Shown here: positions 1 through 7,722 of the stretch, piece after piece
How the letters are laid out: each line of letters begins with the position of its first letter
Position numbering within the stretch: position 1 is the first letter of the stretch
Source: an uncultured Eubacterium sp.
GTDB lineage: Bacteria; Bacillota; Clostridia; Peptostreptococcales; Anaerovoracaceae
DNA: 64,000 bases
Direction of reading: 5' to 3'
NCBI GenBank assembly: GCA_946555345.1
Contig: CAMNSS010000008.1
Span: 1-64,000, forward strand
The notes under the pieces: generated by a model
Told to the model about the DNA's origin: nothing
Database searches by the model: none
What the model saw: only the letters and a program-made list of their open reading frames with translations
Position numbers and translations under genes: made by a program

Positions 1-1380
1 TCGTATATTACAAGCCACGCAAGGCAGGAAAATCTCTATGCCACCTACCGCACCGTCGACAATGAATTTTGGAATAATCTAGCAAGGGAGAGCCAGCAGG
101 AATTTAAACGCAGCGGTGCAGAGGGCAAGTGTATCGAAGCAAGGGAATTGATTATTGCTCTGCCAGAGGTTTATACGCAGTATGAGCCGCAGGAAGTATT
201 AGAGGATTTTACAGAGGAATTTCGCAGACGGTACGGAGTGGAATGTGTGTCGGCTCTGCACCATAACAAGCGAAAGACAAATTATCATATCCATCTCATT
301 TTCAGCGAGAGAAAGCTGCTTGCCGAGCCAGAGGTCAAGATTGCCAGCCGCAGCGTATTCTTTGACGAAACAGGAAAGCGGGTACGCACGAAAAAGGAAA
401 TCACAGGGGAGGACGGACGGATAAAGGACGGCTGTACCATAATCAAGAAAGGCGAGATTTACGAAAGCCACCTCTTTACCACAAAGGACGGACGCTTTAA
501 GGGCGAACCATTCTTGCAGGAGGTCAAGGAAGTTTATACCAGTCTTATCAACCGTCATATCTCCGACCCTGAACAGCACTTAAAAGTATTTGACAGGAAC
601 AGCGTCTATCTTCCCACCAAGAAAATCGGGAAGAATAACCCGAAAGCCGCAGAGATTAAAGCCGACAACGCCGCAAGGCAGGAATGGAACAGGACAGCGG
701 ATATGGCGTTGTTATCGGGGATTGAGGAAACAAAAATCTTAGAGATAAAACGAACAGAAATCCACGGGAAAGCCAGCCAGTCTATCAAAGAAAACGGCTG
801 GCTGCCCCACCGGTTCCGCAGTATTATCGGCAAAGCAAAAAACATTCTCCAATCTCTTATCCGAGAGAAAGCGATGCCACCCAAGCCGACACTGGATATT
901 GATATGGCAGAGTTCCGACATATGCGAAGCCTGATGATAAAGGCGCAGGAGGGCGCAAAGGAAATCCGTCATTTACAGAATGATGTTCTCCCGAAGCTGA
1001 AAGCGCAGCCTGCAGATACAAAGGGAATATTCAAAGGTAAAGAGCGTAAAGCCCTCTCCGAGCAGATACAAAGGACGGAACAGGAAATCGCCGCAAAACT
1101 GGATAAGCTGCCTGATATTCTGAAAGAGGACGGTTATCCCGATGTGCAGGCATTTATGCGGATGTTCCGAGAAATGGAGGGCGTTGTGGAACAGTACAAC
1201 CGTGACCTTGCCGAGTGGGAGCGTCAGACCATCAGGAAGTCACAAACCGCAGATAAGCAACATCGCAGACCGCCAGAACGAGAGAGTGTGTTGAAGCGCT
1301 TACACCAGATACAGGCGGAGGGTAAGCAGAGAAATCAGCCAAGACAGAGGAAGAAATCCATTGACAGGGATAGCCGATAG
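1..1380 (+). CDS. MobA/MobL-family relaxase (5' end cut by window)
   Basis: The frame is open from base 1 to the TAG at 1378, so the gene starts outside the window. A TTG at 148 is only the first conventional start; the 49 upstream codons read as normal protein. The visible part is 459 residues. It contains the metal-binding histidine motif of relaxases (HHNKR...YHIHL at about 259-300), followed by a long charged, probably coiled-coil region rich in Lys, Glu, Arg and Gln. Relaxases of this family nick and pilot the transferred strand of mobilizable plasmids, ICEs and IMEs. It marks bases 1-6720 as part of an integrated mobile element. The relaxase call is firm; the exact Mob subfamily is not. 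Confidence 0.85.
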   Translation, partial: SYITSHARQENLYATYRTVDNEFWNNLARESQQEFKRSGAEGKCIEARELIIALPEVYTQYEPQEVLEDFTEEFRRRYGVECVSALHHNKRKTNYHIHLIFSERKLLAEPEVKIASRSVFFDETGKRVRTKKEITGEDGRIKDGCTIIKKGEIYESHLFTTKDGRFKGEPFLQEVKEVYTSLINRHISDPEQHLKVFDRNSVYLPTKKIGKNNPKAAEIKADNAARQEWNRTADMALLSGIEETKILEIKRTEIHGKASQSIKENGWLPHRFRSIIGKAKNILQSLIREKAMPPKPTLDIDMAEFRHMRSLMIKAQEGAKEIRHLQNDVLPKLKAQPADTKGIFKGKERKALSEQIQRTEQEIAAKLDKLPDILKEDGYPDVQAFMRMFREMEGVVEQYNRDLAEWERQTIRKSQTADKQHRRPPERESVLKRLHQIQAEGKQRNQPRQRKKSIDRDSR

Positions 1381-1453
1381 GTAGAGAAAACCGCCGCTAT
1401 GGTGTTGTCCATATACGGCGGCGTACATAGCTGTATTTATCAAATGAGTCTGC

Positions 1454-3643
1454 TTAGGAACGCTCATCCACTATTAAGCGCTTGCATAATTCAAAATACT
1501 CTTCATTTTTTTCTATTCCAATAGAAAACCTATTCATGTGATTCGCAACTACACAAGTTGTTCCGCTGCCTAAGAAGGGATCTAAAACTATATCATCTTC
1601 TTGCATACACTTAATTAATATGTTCGGGATTTCATTCGGGTATGGTGCGTCATGTCCCACAATGTTTTTCCCTCTAACCATTTTTATTACAGGCTTAATA
1701 TCTGCTATACACGATGTTAGTGATTTGAACCGTTTATCTGGTTCCCCTTTGGAGAGAATCAGGATATGTTCCCAACAGTTCAGTGGAGCCTGATAATATG
1801 GGGTAAGATTTCCTTGATTAAAGCTCCTATTCCCTTGTATTTCTCCCTTATTCCAGATAATGTTGCCAAAGATGCTAAAGCCAATGCGTTCAAACATATC
1901 AATCATATATGCTCCAAGAATCATCCGCTTATTACCCATTGCCGATAGGACAACATTATTTTCATTATCAAAGTAATCAAAAATATTGTACAAGTAAACA
2001 GCACCATCTTTTAATGTTCTAAAGATTTCTGTGTTAATGTTGTACATATCGTAGAGGTAACAATAAATATTTGACCACTGAGAGTATGATTTAGCATTAT
2101 AATATGGTGGCGATGTAACTGCGCATGAGATACTTACTTGTGGTAGTGAACGTAACACATCTAATGCGTCTCCACAATAGACTCTGGCTTTTCCAAATTC
2201 CCATTTTGTGATTTCTTTTGTTGGTCTATCATCATACTGCAAATACCTATAGAAATACGCAGATGTCTTAAAATTAGAAAGTAAGTTTATATTTGATTCG
2301 CTAAAGCTTCTATATTGAAGTGTTCTGTTATACCTCTTTTTTTCCCCAATAGTTTTTGTAAACATAGTAATCGTATCACCCACACAGCTGTAGTGCCGAA
2401 TCACCATATTAATCGCATCCTCCTTACTAGTACTGTGCAGGCAATCCAAACGCCACTTTGATATTGATTCATCTGGGATTATATTCTCATCATTCATCAT
2501 TTCCTTTTGCCTAAGCAGAGACATAAACGAATATCTTTTGCCTCTGTTGTATTTACTACGATCTGGACAAAGAGGATTTTCGCATTCCCAACTTTTAACA
2601 TTTAGGATGGGATATGAATTTCCTTGTATATTTGTTGATCGGCAAGCAGGACAATTTATAATGCGCTCATCTCGTAAATTTTTTTCAAATATAAGCAGAA
2701 GGGAGTATGGATCATTGGCTGCACCTAAAATAAAGCAATCCTTAAATACAAATCCTTGAAATGCGTACTCAAACTCTGCATTGAATGCAACTAAATTCCT
2801 TACATAGTCTATTGTCTGCCTACCAATTTTTTGCCATCTAAAATAAGGCCTATCAATTTTTTCTTTATAATGCTTTTCAGCATATAAAACCGTGTCTGAA
2901 AAGAGACGCCATTGAACATCTACCCCATTAATCATTATCTTAGGAATATAGATAGCTAAATCACAATGATTATTAAGGTTATCGAAAGCATCTTTTACAG
3001 CGTTTAATACACGGTTGCATCCAGCATTGTATCCGTCTTCAAATAGATCATTGTCAACATCAATAACACAAAGTGCATTATTGCGAGCCATAATATCAGG
3101 ATACTTATTTGAAATAAAGTTAAAGTAATTCTCGCTAACAATGTTCAATCCAGAGAAAAATTGATAAGTACAAGATTCTGGAAAAAGATAAAAACAGTAG
3201 CGAGAAAAGATAGAACAATAGACATCGGAATATTTAGGGTCAGAAACGAAAATATCAGATACTGCCTTTACTGTTTCGCTTTTTGAAACAGGTCGGAATG
3301 CGTCCATCAAGTTATTAGACATTATACCATTAAAAATTAGAAAATTTCTATATCCTTCTCTGTCAGCACGATCAAGGAGTTTTTTTATCTGACCCTTGAG
3401 AATGTAATTAAGCTTTTTCCCTTCAAGGAATGCTTCATCCAAGACTTGCTTATATACAGAATTATTTAAATCAAGCTTTTGATTTACTGCCTCAATAAAA
3501 ATATCCTCGTATTTTTCATTAGCTTGGAAACCATTTAAATTGGCAAAATCGAGGAGTTGCTTTAGGGTACTAACCTGATCAGGTAGCGGTTCCCATGTAC
3601 AAGGTAAATAGCTTTTAAAGATATTTATTATCTTTTCCGTCAT
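1454..3643 (-). CDS. Beta-class DNA methyltransferase with long N-terminal extension
   Basis: Protein of 729 residues. The catalytic motif TSPPYY lies near residue 508 and the AdoMet-binding motif DPFLGSGTT near residue 686. This catalytic-before-AdoMet order defines beta-class amino-methyltransferases, which make N6-methyladenine or N4-methylcytosine. The first ~320 residues match nothing I recognise. Residues ~329-362 hold a CPAC...CENPLC zinc ribbon. The start at 3643 has GGAGGT eight bases upstream; an in-frame ATG at 3688 lacks such a site. The gene is divergent from an XRE controller and an HNH nuclease gene. Together they form a type II R-M system in which this enzyme protects host DNA. 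The recognition site cannot be read from the sequence. Confidence 0.85.
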   Translation of the reverse strand: MTEKIINIFKSYLPCTWEPLPDQVSTLKQLLDFANLNGFQANEKYEDIFIEAVNQKLDLNNSVYKQVLDEAFLEGKKLNYILKGQIKKLLDRADREGYRNFLIFNGIMSNNLMDAFRPVSKSETVKAVSDIFVSDPKYSDVYCSIFSRYCFYLFPESCTYQFFSGLNIVSENYFNFISNKYPDIMARNNALCVIDVDNDLFEDGYNAGCNRVLNAVKDAFDNLNNHCDLAIYIPKIMINGVDVQWRLFSDTVLYAEKHYKEKIDRPYFRWQKIGRQTIDYVRNLVAFNAEFEYAFQGFVFKDCFILGAANDPYSLLLIFEKNLRDERIINCPACRSTNIQGNSYPILNVKSWECENPLCPDRSKYNRGKRYSFMSLLRQKEMMNDENIIPDESISKWRLDCLHSTSKEDAINMVIRHYSCVGDTITMFTKTIGEKKRYNRTLQYRSFSESNINLLSNFKTSAYFYRYLQYDDRPTKEITKWEFGKARVYCGDALDVLRSLPQVSISCAVTSPPYYNAKSYSQWSNIYCYLYDMYNINTEIFRTLKDGAVYLYNIFDYFDNENNVVLSAMGNKRMILGAYMIDMFERIGFSIFGNIIWNKGEIQGNRSFNQGNLTPYYQAPLNCWEHILILSKGEPDKRFKSLTSCIADIKPVIKMVRGKNIVGHDAPYPNEIPNILIKCMQEDDIVLDPFLGSGTTCVVANHMNRFSIGIEKNEEYFELCKRLIVDERS

Positions 3644-3664
3644 AGAAAACACCTCCGTAGATTG

Positions 3665-3731
3665 ATTATACCTTAAACAGGTATACAAGTCAATATTCTG
3701 TTTTGGAATAATTGCAAGGCAGTAGTAAAAT
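3665..3731. promoter_or_regulatory. Divergent promoters of the first R-M system with shared dyad
   Basis: Leftward promoter for the methyltransferase: -35 TTGACT (3688-3693), 17-bp spacer, -10 TATAAT (3665-3670). Rightward promoter for the controller: -35 TTGGAA (3703-3708), 17-bp spacer, -10 TAAAAT (3726-3731). An inverted repeat TATTC-N7-GAATA (3694-3710) lies between and partly over the two -35 boxes. That is where a controller protein could act on both promoters. The promoters are read directly; the operator role is inferred. Confidence 0.7.
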
Positions 3732-3761
3732 AAATGTAGTATAGAAAGAGGTGGTACATAT

Positions 3762-4037
3762 ATGAGTGTTATTTATGATTCTGAATATAGAATTCTTATC
3801 GATTGCCTAAAGGACTGTCGCCTCAGAACAAAGATGACACAGCAAGAGCTTGCAACACACCTTGGATGTAGTCAAGCATATATCAGCAAATATGAGCAGT
3901 GCCAAAAGAGATTGGATATTATCGAAGTTAGAAACATATGTTTATGTCTTGGGATTAGCCTGCTGGAGTTTATTTCTGAATTTGAAGAAAGAATTGCGTT
4001 AGGAGGTTGTAATAATGGTAGATTACAAAAAAATTAG
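3762..4037 (+). CDS. XRE-family HTH regulator, probable R-M controller (C) protein
   Basis: Protein of 91 residues with a single helix-turn-helix (MTQQELATHLGCSQAYISKYE, split here as MTQQELATHL and GCSQAYISKYE, ~25-45). Its size and form match the controller proteins of type II R-M systems, which time nuclease expression after methylation. The start follows AGAGGTGG. The 3' end overlaps the HNH nuclease gene by 23 bp, so the two are probably translationally coupled. It is divergent from the methyltransferase gene, with a dyad between the two promoters. Function is inferred from fold and context. Confidence 0.85.
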   Translation: MSVIYDSEYRILIDCLKDCRLRTKMTQQELATHLGCSQAYISKYEQCQKRLDIIEVRNICLCLGISLLEFISEFEERIALGGCNNGRLQKN

Positions 4038-4620
4038 CTCTTTTCCTGAAACAGATAGGGACTGGACTGATGAGCAGTGGAAAGACATGATTGAATACTT
4101 GGTTGATACAGGGATGGTAAAATACAGAGAAATTGCTTCTCTCGTCCTTGGTCACTTAAACCCATCTCAAGTCGGAACATCTGTTGCAAGCAACAAATCT
4201 TTTCAGTCTCATTATCCCAAAGGAAAATGCTGGGCTGCTGTTAGACAATGGCATTTTAATCAAAACGGTAAGTGTGCAGATTGCGGTACACGTTTGGAAT
4301 TGCAAGCAGATCATATCATCCCCAAGGAAGAATTGGGTGATGCAGCTAATACATTGGACAATCTTACATTACGATGCAGAAGGTGTAATGTTATAAAAAG
4401 GCCTTCTCATAAACATGGCGGTGAGACTTTTCTCACTTCTGAAGCTGCGCTAATGTGGATATTATTTACTAAACGACCCGCAACTTACCAGGAATTTGAG
4501 CGTCTTTGTAGAGCTTATGGCCTTACTATGGCAAATGTGCGTTTTGAGGAAGCTTGGGCAATGGCAAAATGGCTTCAAAGAGAAGGTAAATATTATATTT
4601 CAGAAGACTCAAAGTACTAA
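4015..4620 (+). CDS. HNH endonuclease, probable type II restriction enzyme
   Basis: Protein of 201 residues. The HNH nuclease core is plain: CADC (87-90), DH (99-100) as the metal/catalytic pair, N116, and CRRC (121-124), whose cysteines with the first pair form a zinc-binding frame. The N-terminal ~70 residues have no recognised domain. The start has GGAGGT eight bases upstream, inside the end of the controller gene. Next to a methyltransferase and a controller, the likely role is the restriction subunit. A homing or anticodon-nuclease role is less likely given this gene order. Confidence 0.82.
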   Translation: MVDYKKISSFPETDRDWTDEQWKDMIEYLVDTGMVKYREIASLVLGHLNPSQVGTSVASNKSFQSHYPKGKCWAAVRQWHFNQNGKCADCGTRLELQADHIIPKEELGDAANTLDNLTLRCRRCNVIKRPSHKHGGETFLTSEAALMWILFTKRPATYQEFERLCRAYGLTMANVRFEEAWAMAKWLQREGKYYISEDSKY

Positions 4621-4762
4621 CCACACTACAGCCTTTTTCTAACAAAGTCAGAATATTTTTTTACTGATCTTTTACACAGTTGTGCCATTTTAGTGATACA
4701 CTTTTTGATATTTAGTTTGAGAAAATATCATTTTATAATAGTGAATCCCTACTTTTAGATGA

Positions 4763-4799
4763 ACGAGAGCCGCCCAATTACTTGGGCAGCTCTCGTTTT
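4763..4799 (+). terminator. Rho-independent terminator after HNH gene
   Basis: Arms ACGAGAGC and GCCCAA pair with TTGGGC and GCTCTCGT around a TTAC loop, with one mismatch, followed by TTTTA. It lies 143 bp past the HNH stop. Confidence 0.8.
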
Positions 4800-4907
4800 A
4801 ATAATATGAAGCTAAATGAAAATTAATTCATCATTTACGATTTCCGCAGCACACGTTTGAATATTATTCATTTGCCCTACCCATTCTAAAACATTTTCCG
4901 CTTTTAG

Positions 4908-5192
4908 CTACTCCATTATGCCCCGTGCCTGTTTCATATCCTCTACAAGCTGTTCAAAGCGTTCCTGCGCCTGCCTGTCTATATCGGCTAAATAATCATT
5001 CAATTTGCCGCTTGTAAGAAGATTGGTATATGTAACCCTCTGATACTCCCGCAGATAGCGCAAAAGCCTTTGCCCCCATACGCCGATATACCTTTCTTCT
5101 TTTTCGGTGGGTAATTCCAAGCAGGGGATGTAATACTCGCCCTGTAACTCATACCAAAGACCGTTGCTTTCGTCATAAATATACTTGTCCAT
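4908..5192 (-). CDS. TnpV-like transposon-encoded protein
   Basis: Protein of 94 residues. It has the IYDE..GLWYELQGEYYIP opening, a central Trp-Gly-Leu-Arg-rich helix and an acidic C-terminal helix. These are typical of TnpV, a small protein of unknown function carried by Tn4451-like and ICE-borne transposons in Clostridia. The chosen start at 5192 has GGAGG seven bases upstream; an in-frame ATG at 5225 has no good ribosome site. No large serine recombinase or other tnp gene is present nearby, so this is a lone remnant or cargo of the integrated element. Confidence 0.75.
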   Translation of the reverse strand: MDKYIYDESNGLWYELQGEYYIPCLELPTEKEERYIGVWGQRLLRYLREYQRVTYTNLLTSGKLNDYLADIDRQAQERFEQLVEDMKQARGIME

Positions 5193-5323
5193 TCTGAAAT
5201 CCTCCAGTATAATATATTCGCACATACATCACAGTTCTCCGATTGCCACACTTATGTTTATCTTATTATCAGTTTTTCCTGCCCTTGACTTTGCCCTTAT
5301 GAGCAATCAAAGCTAGGGTAACA

Positions 5324-5403
5324 TTGTGTGAAACCATATAAAGGAATAAGGCGGATACATTGCGATAAATCCTTTATTTTCAAAGCTTTTGGAGGATTTT
5401 ATT
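5324..5403 (+). repeat. Left copy of 80-bp direct repeat flanking the pentapeptide gene
   Basis: By eye, 68 of 80 bases match the copy at 6291-6370, in the same orientation and without gaps. Weaker similarity continues about 40-70 bp further left in both copies (ttgcccttat versus ttacccttat). It covers the likely 5' leader of the pentapeptide gene. Confidence 0.8.
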
Positions 5404-5459
5404 AAAACTCAAAGAGGTGTGATAAGCACCTATAAAATTATGAGTTTACAATCGGAAAT

Positions 5460-6212
5460 TTGTTTTTTAATATATGGAAAATTTACAATCGGTTAATTTT
5501 ATTAACCGATAAAGATCAATTAGCCGATTGGTTGTATGACGAAAATAAAAAACGATTGCTGTGCGAGTTTCTAAGATTGTCTCGTTACAAGGGGATAGAA
5601 TTGAAACGCATTCATTTAAAAGGCGCAGAATTAAGCGACGCATATTTAAACGACGCAGATTTAAGCGGCGCAGATTTAAGCGACGCACATTTAAGAGGCG
5701 CACATTTAAGCGACGCAGAATTAAGCGACGCATATTTAAGCGGCGCAGATTTAAACGGTGCACATTTAAGAGGCGCAGATTTAAGCGGCGCACATTTAAG
5801 AGGCATACATTTAAGAGGCGCAGATTTAAGCGGCGCAGATTTGAGAGGCGCAGATTTTGGCGGCGCACATTTAAGCGGCGCAGATTTGAGCGGCGCAGAT
5901 TTAAGCGGCGCACATTTGAGCGGCGCACATTTGAACGACACAGATTTAAGAGGCGCAGATTTAAAAGGCGCAGATTTAAGAGGTGCAGATTTAAAAAGCG
6001 CACATTTAAGCGGCGTAAATTTAAGAAACTTAGATTTAATAGGTCATATTATAGGCGTTAGAGGTAGAAAAACTAAAATCACCTTAACTCAACTAAGTTA
6101 TTTCATCATAGCAAAAGCAGACTACCATAACTTTGAAATATATAAAAATCTATCTGATGATACTTTAGCTACCCAAGATGAAATTTTGAGCATAGTAGAC
6201 AGGTATCAATAA
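5460..6212 (+). CDS. Pentapeptide-repeat protein
   Basis: Protein of 250 residues. Residues ~50-195 are about 28 continuous pentapeptides of the A-D/H-L-S/R-G type, which fold as a right-handed quadrilateral beta-helix. A charged N-terminal ~50-residue cap and a ~55-residue C-terminal domain flank the helix. Proteins of this fold include gyrase-protecting DNA mimics, but nothing visible shows that activity here. The only available in-frame start is TTG at 5460 or a later non-ATG codon, so the exact N-terminus is uncertain. The 15-bp periodic coding sequence creates long false frames on both strands. The gene lies between two 80-bp direct repeats inside the integrated element, which suggests a cargo unit. 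Confidence 0.88.
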   Translation: MFFNIWKIYNRLILLTDKDQLADWLYDENKKRLLCEFLRLSRYKGIELKRIHLKGAELSDAYLNDADLSGADLSDAHLRGAHLSDAELSDAYLSGADLNGAHLRGADLSGAHLRGIHLRGADLSGADLRGADFGGAHLSGADLSGADLSGAHLSGAHLNDTDLRGADLKGADLRGADLKSAHLSGVNLRNLDLIGHIIGVRGRKTKITLTQLSYFIIAKADYHNFEIYKNLSDDTLATQDEILSIVDRYQ

Positions 6213-6290
6213 TTTTTAAATGGCATTCGGCGCATACAATTTCTCTTGCCCATGATTTTACCCTTATAAACAGTCAGGAAAAGAATAAAC

Positions 6291-6370
6291 TTGTGTGAAA
6301 TCATATAAAGGGATAAGGCGAACACATTACGATAACCCCTTTCTTTTCAAGGTGTTTGTAGGATTTTATT
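6291..6370 (+). repeat. Right copy of 80-bp direct repeat
   Basis: Partner of 5324-5403, about 85 percent identical by eye. It starts 78 bp after the pentapeptide stop codon. Confidence 0.8.
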
Positions 6371-6477
6371 GATAACCTATGGAGAACAATAATTACTCAT
6401 AATTTTATGGTTTTCAAATTATTGATTGATGATAAGCCGAGTTTGATTGCAAGGGATAACGTCTTTCCAAAACAAAA

Positions 6478-6513
6478 GGCAGACCAGTTACAATCTAATA
6501 GAACTAATCTGCC
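6478..6513. repeat. Inverted repeat near the right end of the element
   Basis: Arms GGCAGA and AGTT pair with AACT and TCTGCC around a 12-base loop. There is no following T-run. It could be a recombinase arm site or a weak hairpin; the role is unknown. Confidence 0.5.
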
Positions 6514-6690
6514 TATATTTCTTCCCACAAAATGTTCTGATTTTTAATAAAAGTTAATAAATGTCAAATTGTTTCTTTTCGTGTTATATAAGGCTATACA
6601 TATTGAAATTTCAATGATTATAGATGCTGTAATAACATGAGGTGAATCTTAGCAATACCAAATAATTTGGTTAAAACCCCACAGGGTGTC

Positions 6691-6718
6691 CAGGGTTCGA
6701 ACCCCTGATGGTGTACCA
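6691..6718 (+). other. tRNA 3'-end fragment, candidate right attachment site (attR)
   Basis: The T arm CAGGG-TTCGAAC-CCCTG (6691-6707), the acceptor 3' strand ATGGTGT (6708-6714) and an encoded ACCA (6715-6718) are exact tRNA features. The matching 5' acceptor strand (ACACCAT or a wobble version) and D and anticodon arms are absent upstream. Integrases of ICEs and IMEs commonly insert at tRNA 3' ends, leaving such a fragment at the far end. The intact tRNA should then lie left of the window and the element should occupy bases 1 to ~6718. Confidence 0.7.
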
Positions 6719-6721
6719 GTA

Positions 6722-6764
6722 AAACCCCTTGCAAAATTTAATGTTTGCGAGGGGTTTGTTTTTT
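6722..6764 (+). terminator. Terminator behind the tRNA fragment
   Basis: Arms AAACCCCTTGCAAA (6722-6735) and TTTGCGAGGGGTTT (6744-6757) pair with a single T-G wobble, followed by a T-run. It is probably the native terminator of the interrupted tRNA gene and so marks the start of host DNA. Confidence 0.8.
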
Positions 6765-7722
6765 GCAAAAAAGAACCCGCTGTCTAGCTGGTCTTAATGC
6801 TAGTAATGCTACGCTTCTTTAAATTCATGCTTTAATGTTATTATTGCACTCTTTACGTTTTCTTGGATCTTCAAACACATAAGCCTCCAATATCTCATCT
6901 GGAAAAGTACCGCATTCCATGATCCAACTCTTTTGGCTTTTTCTTATATATTTACATTTATTATACCGCTCCAACAATACTGTCATTTATCTATTCTCCG
7001 AATATACTTACCGTATAACGCTTACACCTCGCCAAATATATCTCCACAAAGATCAGTCAAACCTTCTAGATCATAAAAAAGCCAGCAATAACCCGGCTTC
7101 TATCGACAACAAAAATTCAACCTTTTTTATTTTTATAAACCTTTACATTTTTAACTTCCAAATCTCCCCAGTCAGGCACTTTTATAAAACACCATCCTGC
7201 TTTGTTTAATGCCTCATGCATTTTTATCCTTAGTAATTTGCTCTTTGCACGCATTCAACTACCCAGTCGAATCCTTAATCATAGTATTTTTTCTCCTTAT
7301 ATTAAAATTCAATCTTATCATTTCGACAATTTGCATTCTATAATCCCTATAGCTGTTACAAAAAGCAACCACAGCAAAACAAACTATATATTCCAATTTT
7401 TCAATACCGTAATATAAATTGCATATATTTAGAAAACATAAGCGTTTATCAGTCAATAGAATACAATGTTAATTCTGTTGGGCATTGAACGAAAATCTCA
7501 TATTCAGATTATTCTATTAATCCAATAAATGAAATATAATTCAAACAATCAATTATTTTTGTTTCATGCATTTTTCATAAATGTTTATACGTTCAATCAG
7601 ATTCAGATTTAATTATAACATCCATTTTCAAATTATCTAAAAAACAAATTTAATAATTTCCAAAAGATACATTTTATATTTTAACGAAAGATATTCGACG
7701 TAGATTTCGATGGTTTAATAAT
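6765..7722. other. AT-rich spacer with no convincing gene
   Basis: This is visibly the most AT-rich stretch of the window. A 31-codon frame on the minus strand (6920 to 6825, starting MECGTFPDEILEAYVFEDP) reads like protein and its frame stays open upstream. It may be the tail of a decayed gene, but I do not recognise it. Other frames have no ribosome site or protein-like composition. Confidence 0.5.

Noticed and set aside
5467-6061. Long Arg/Lys/Phe-rich and Leu/Arg/Asn-rich frames on both strands over the pentapeptide gene
   Set aside because: They are shadows of the 15-bp codon periodicity of the true frame and have no ribosome sites.
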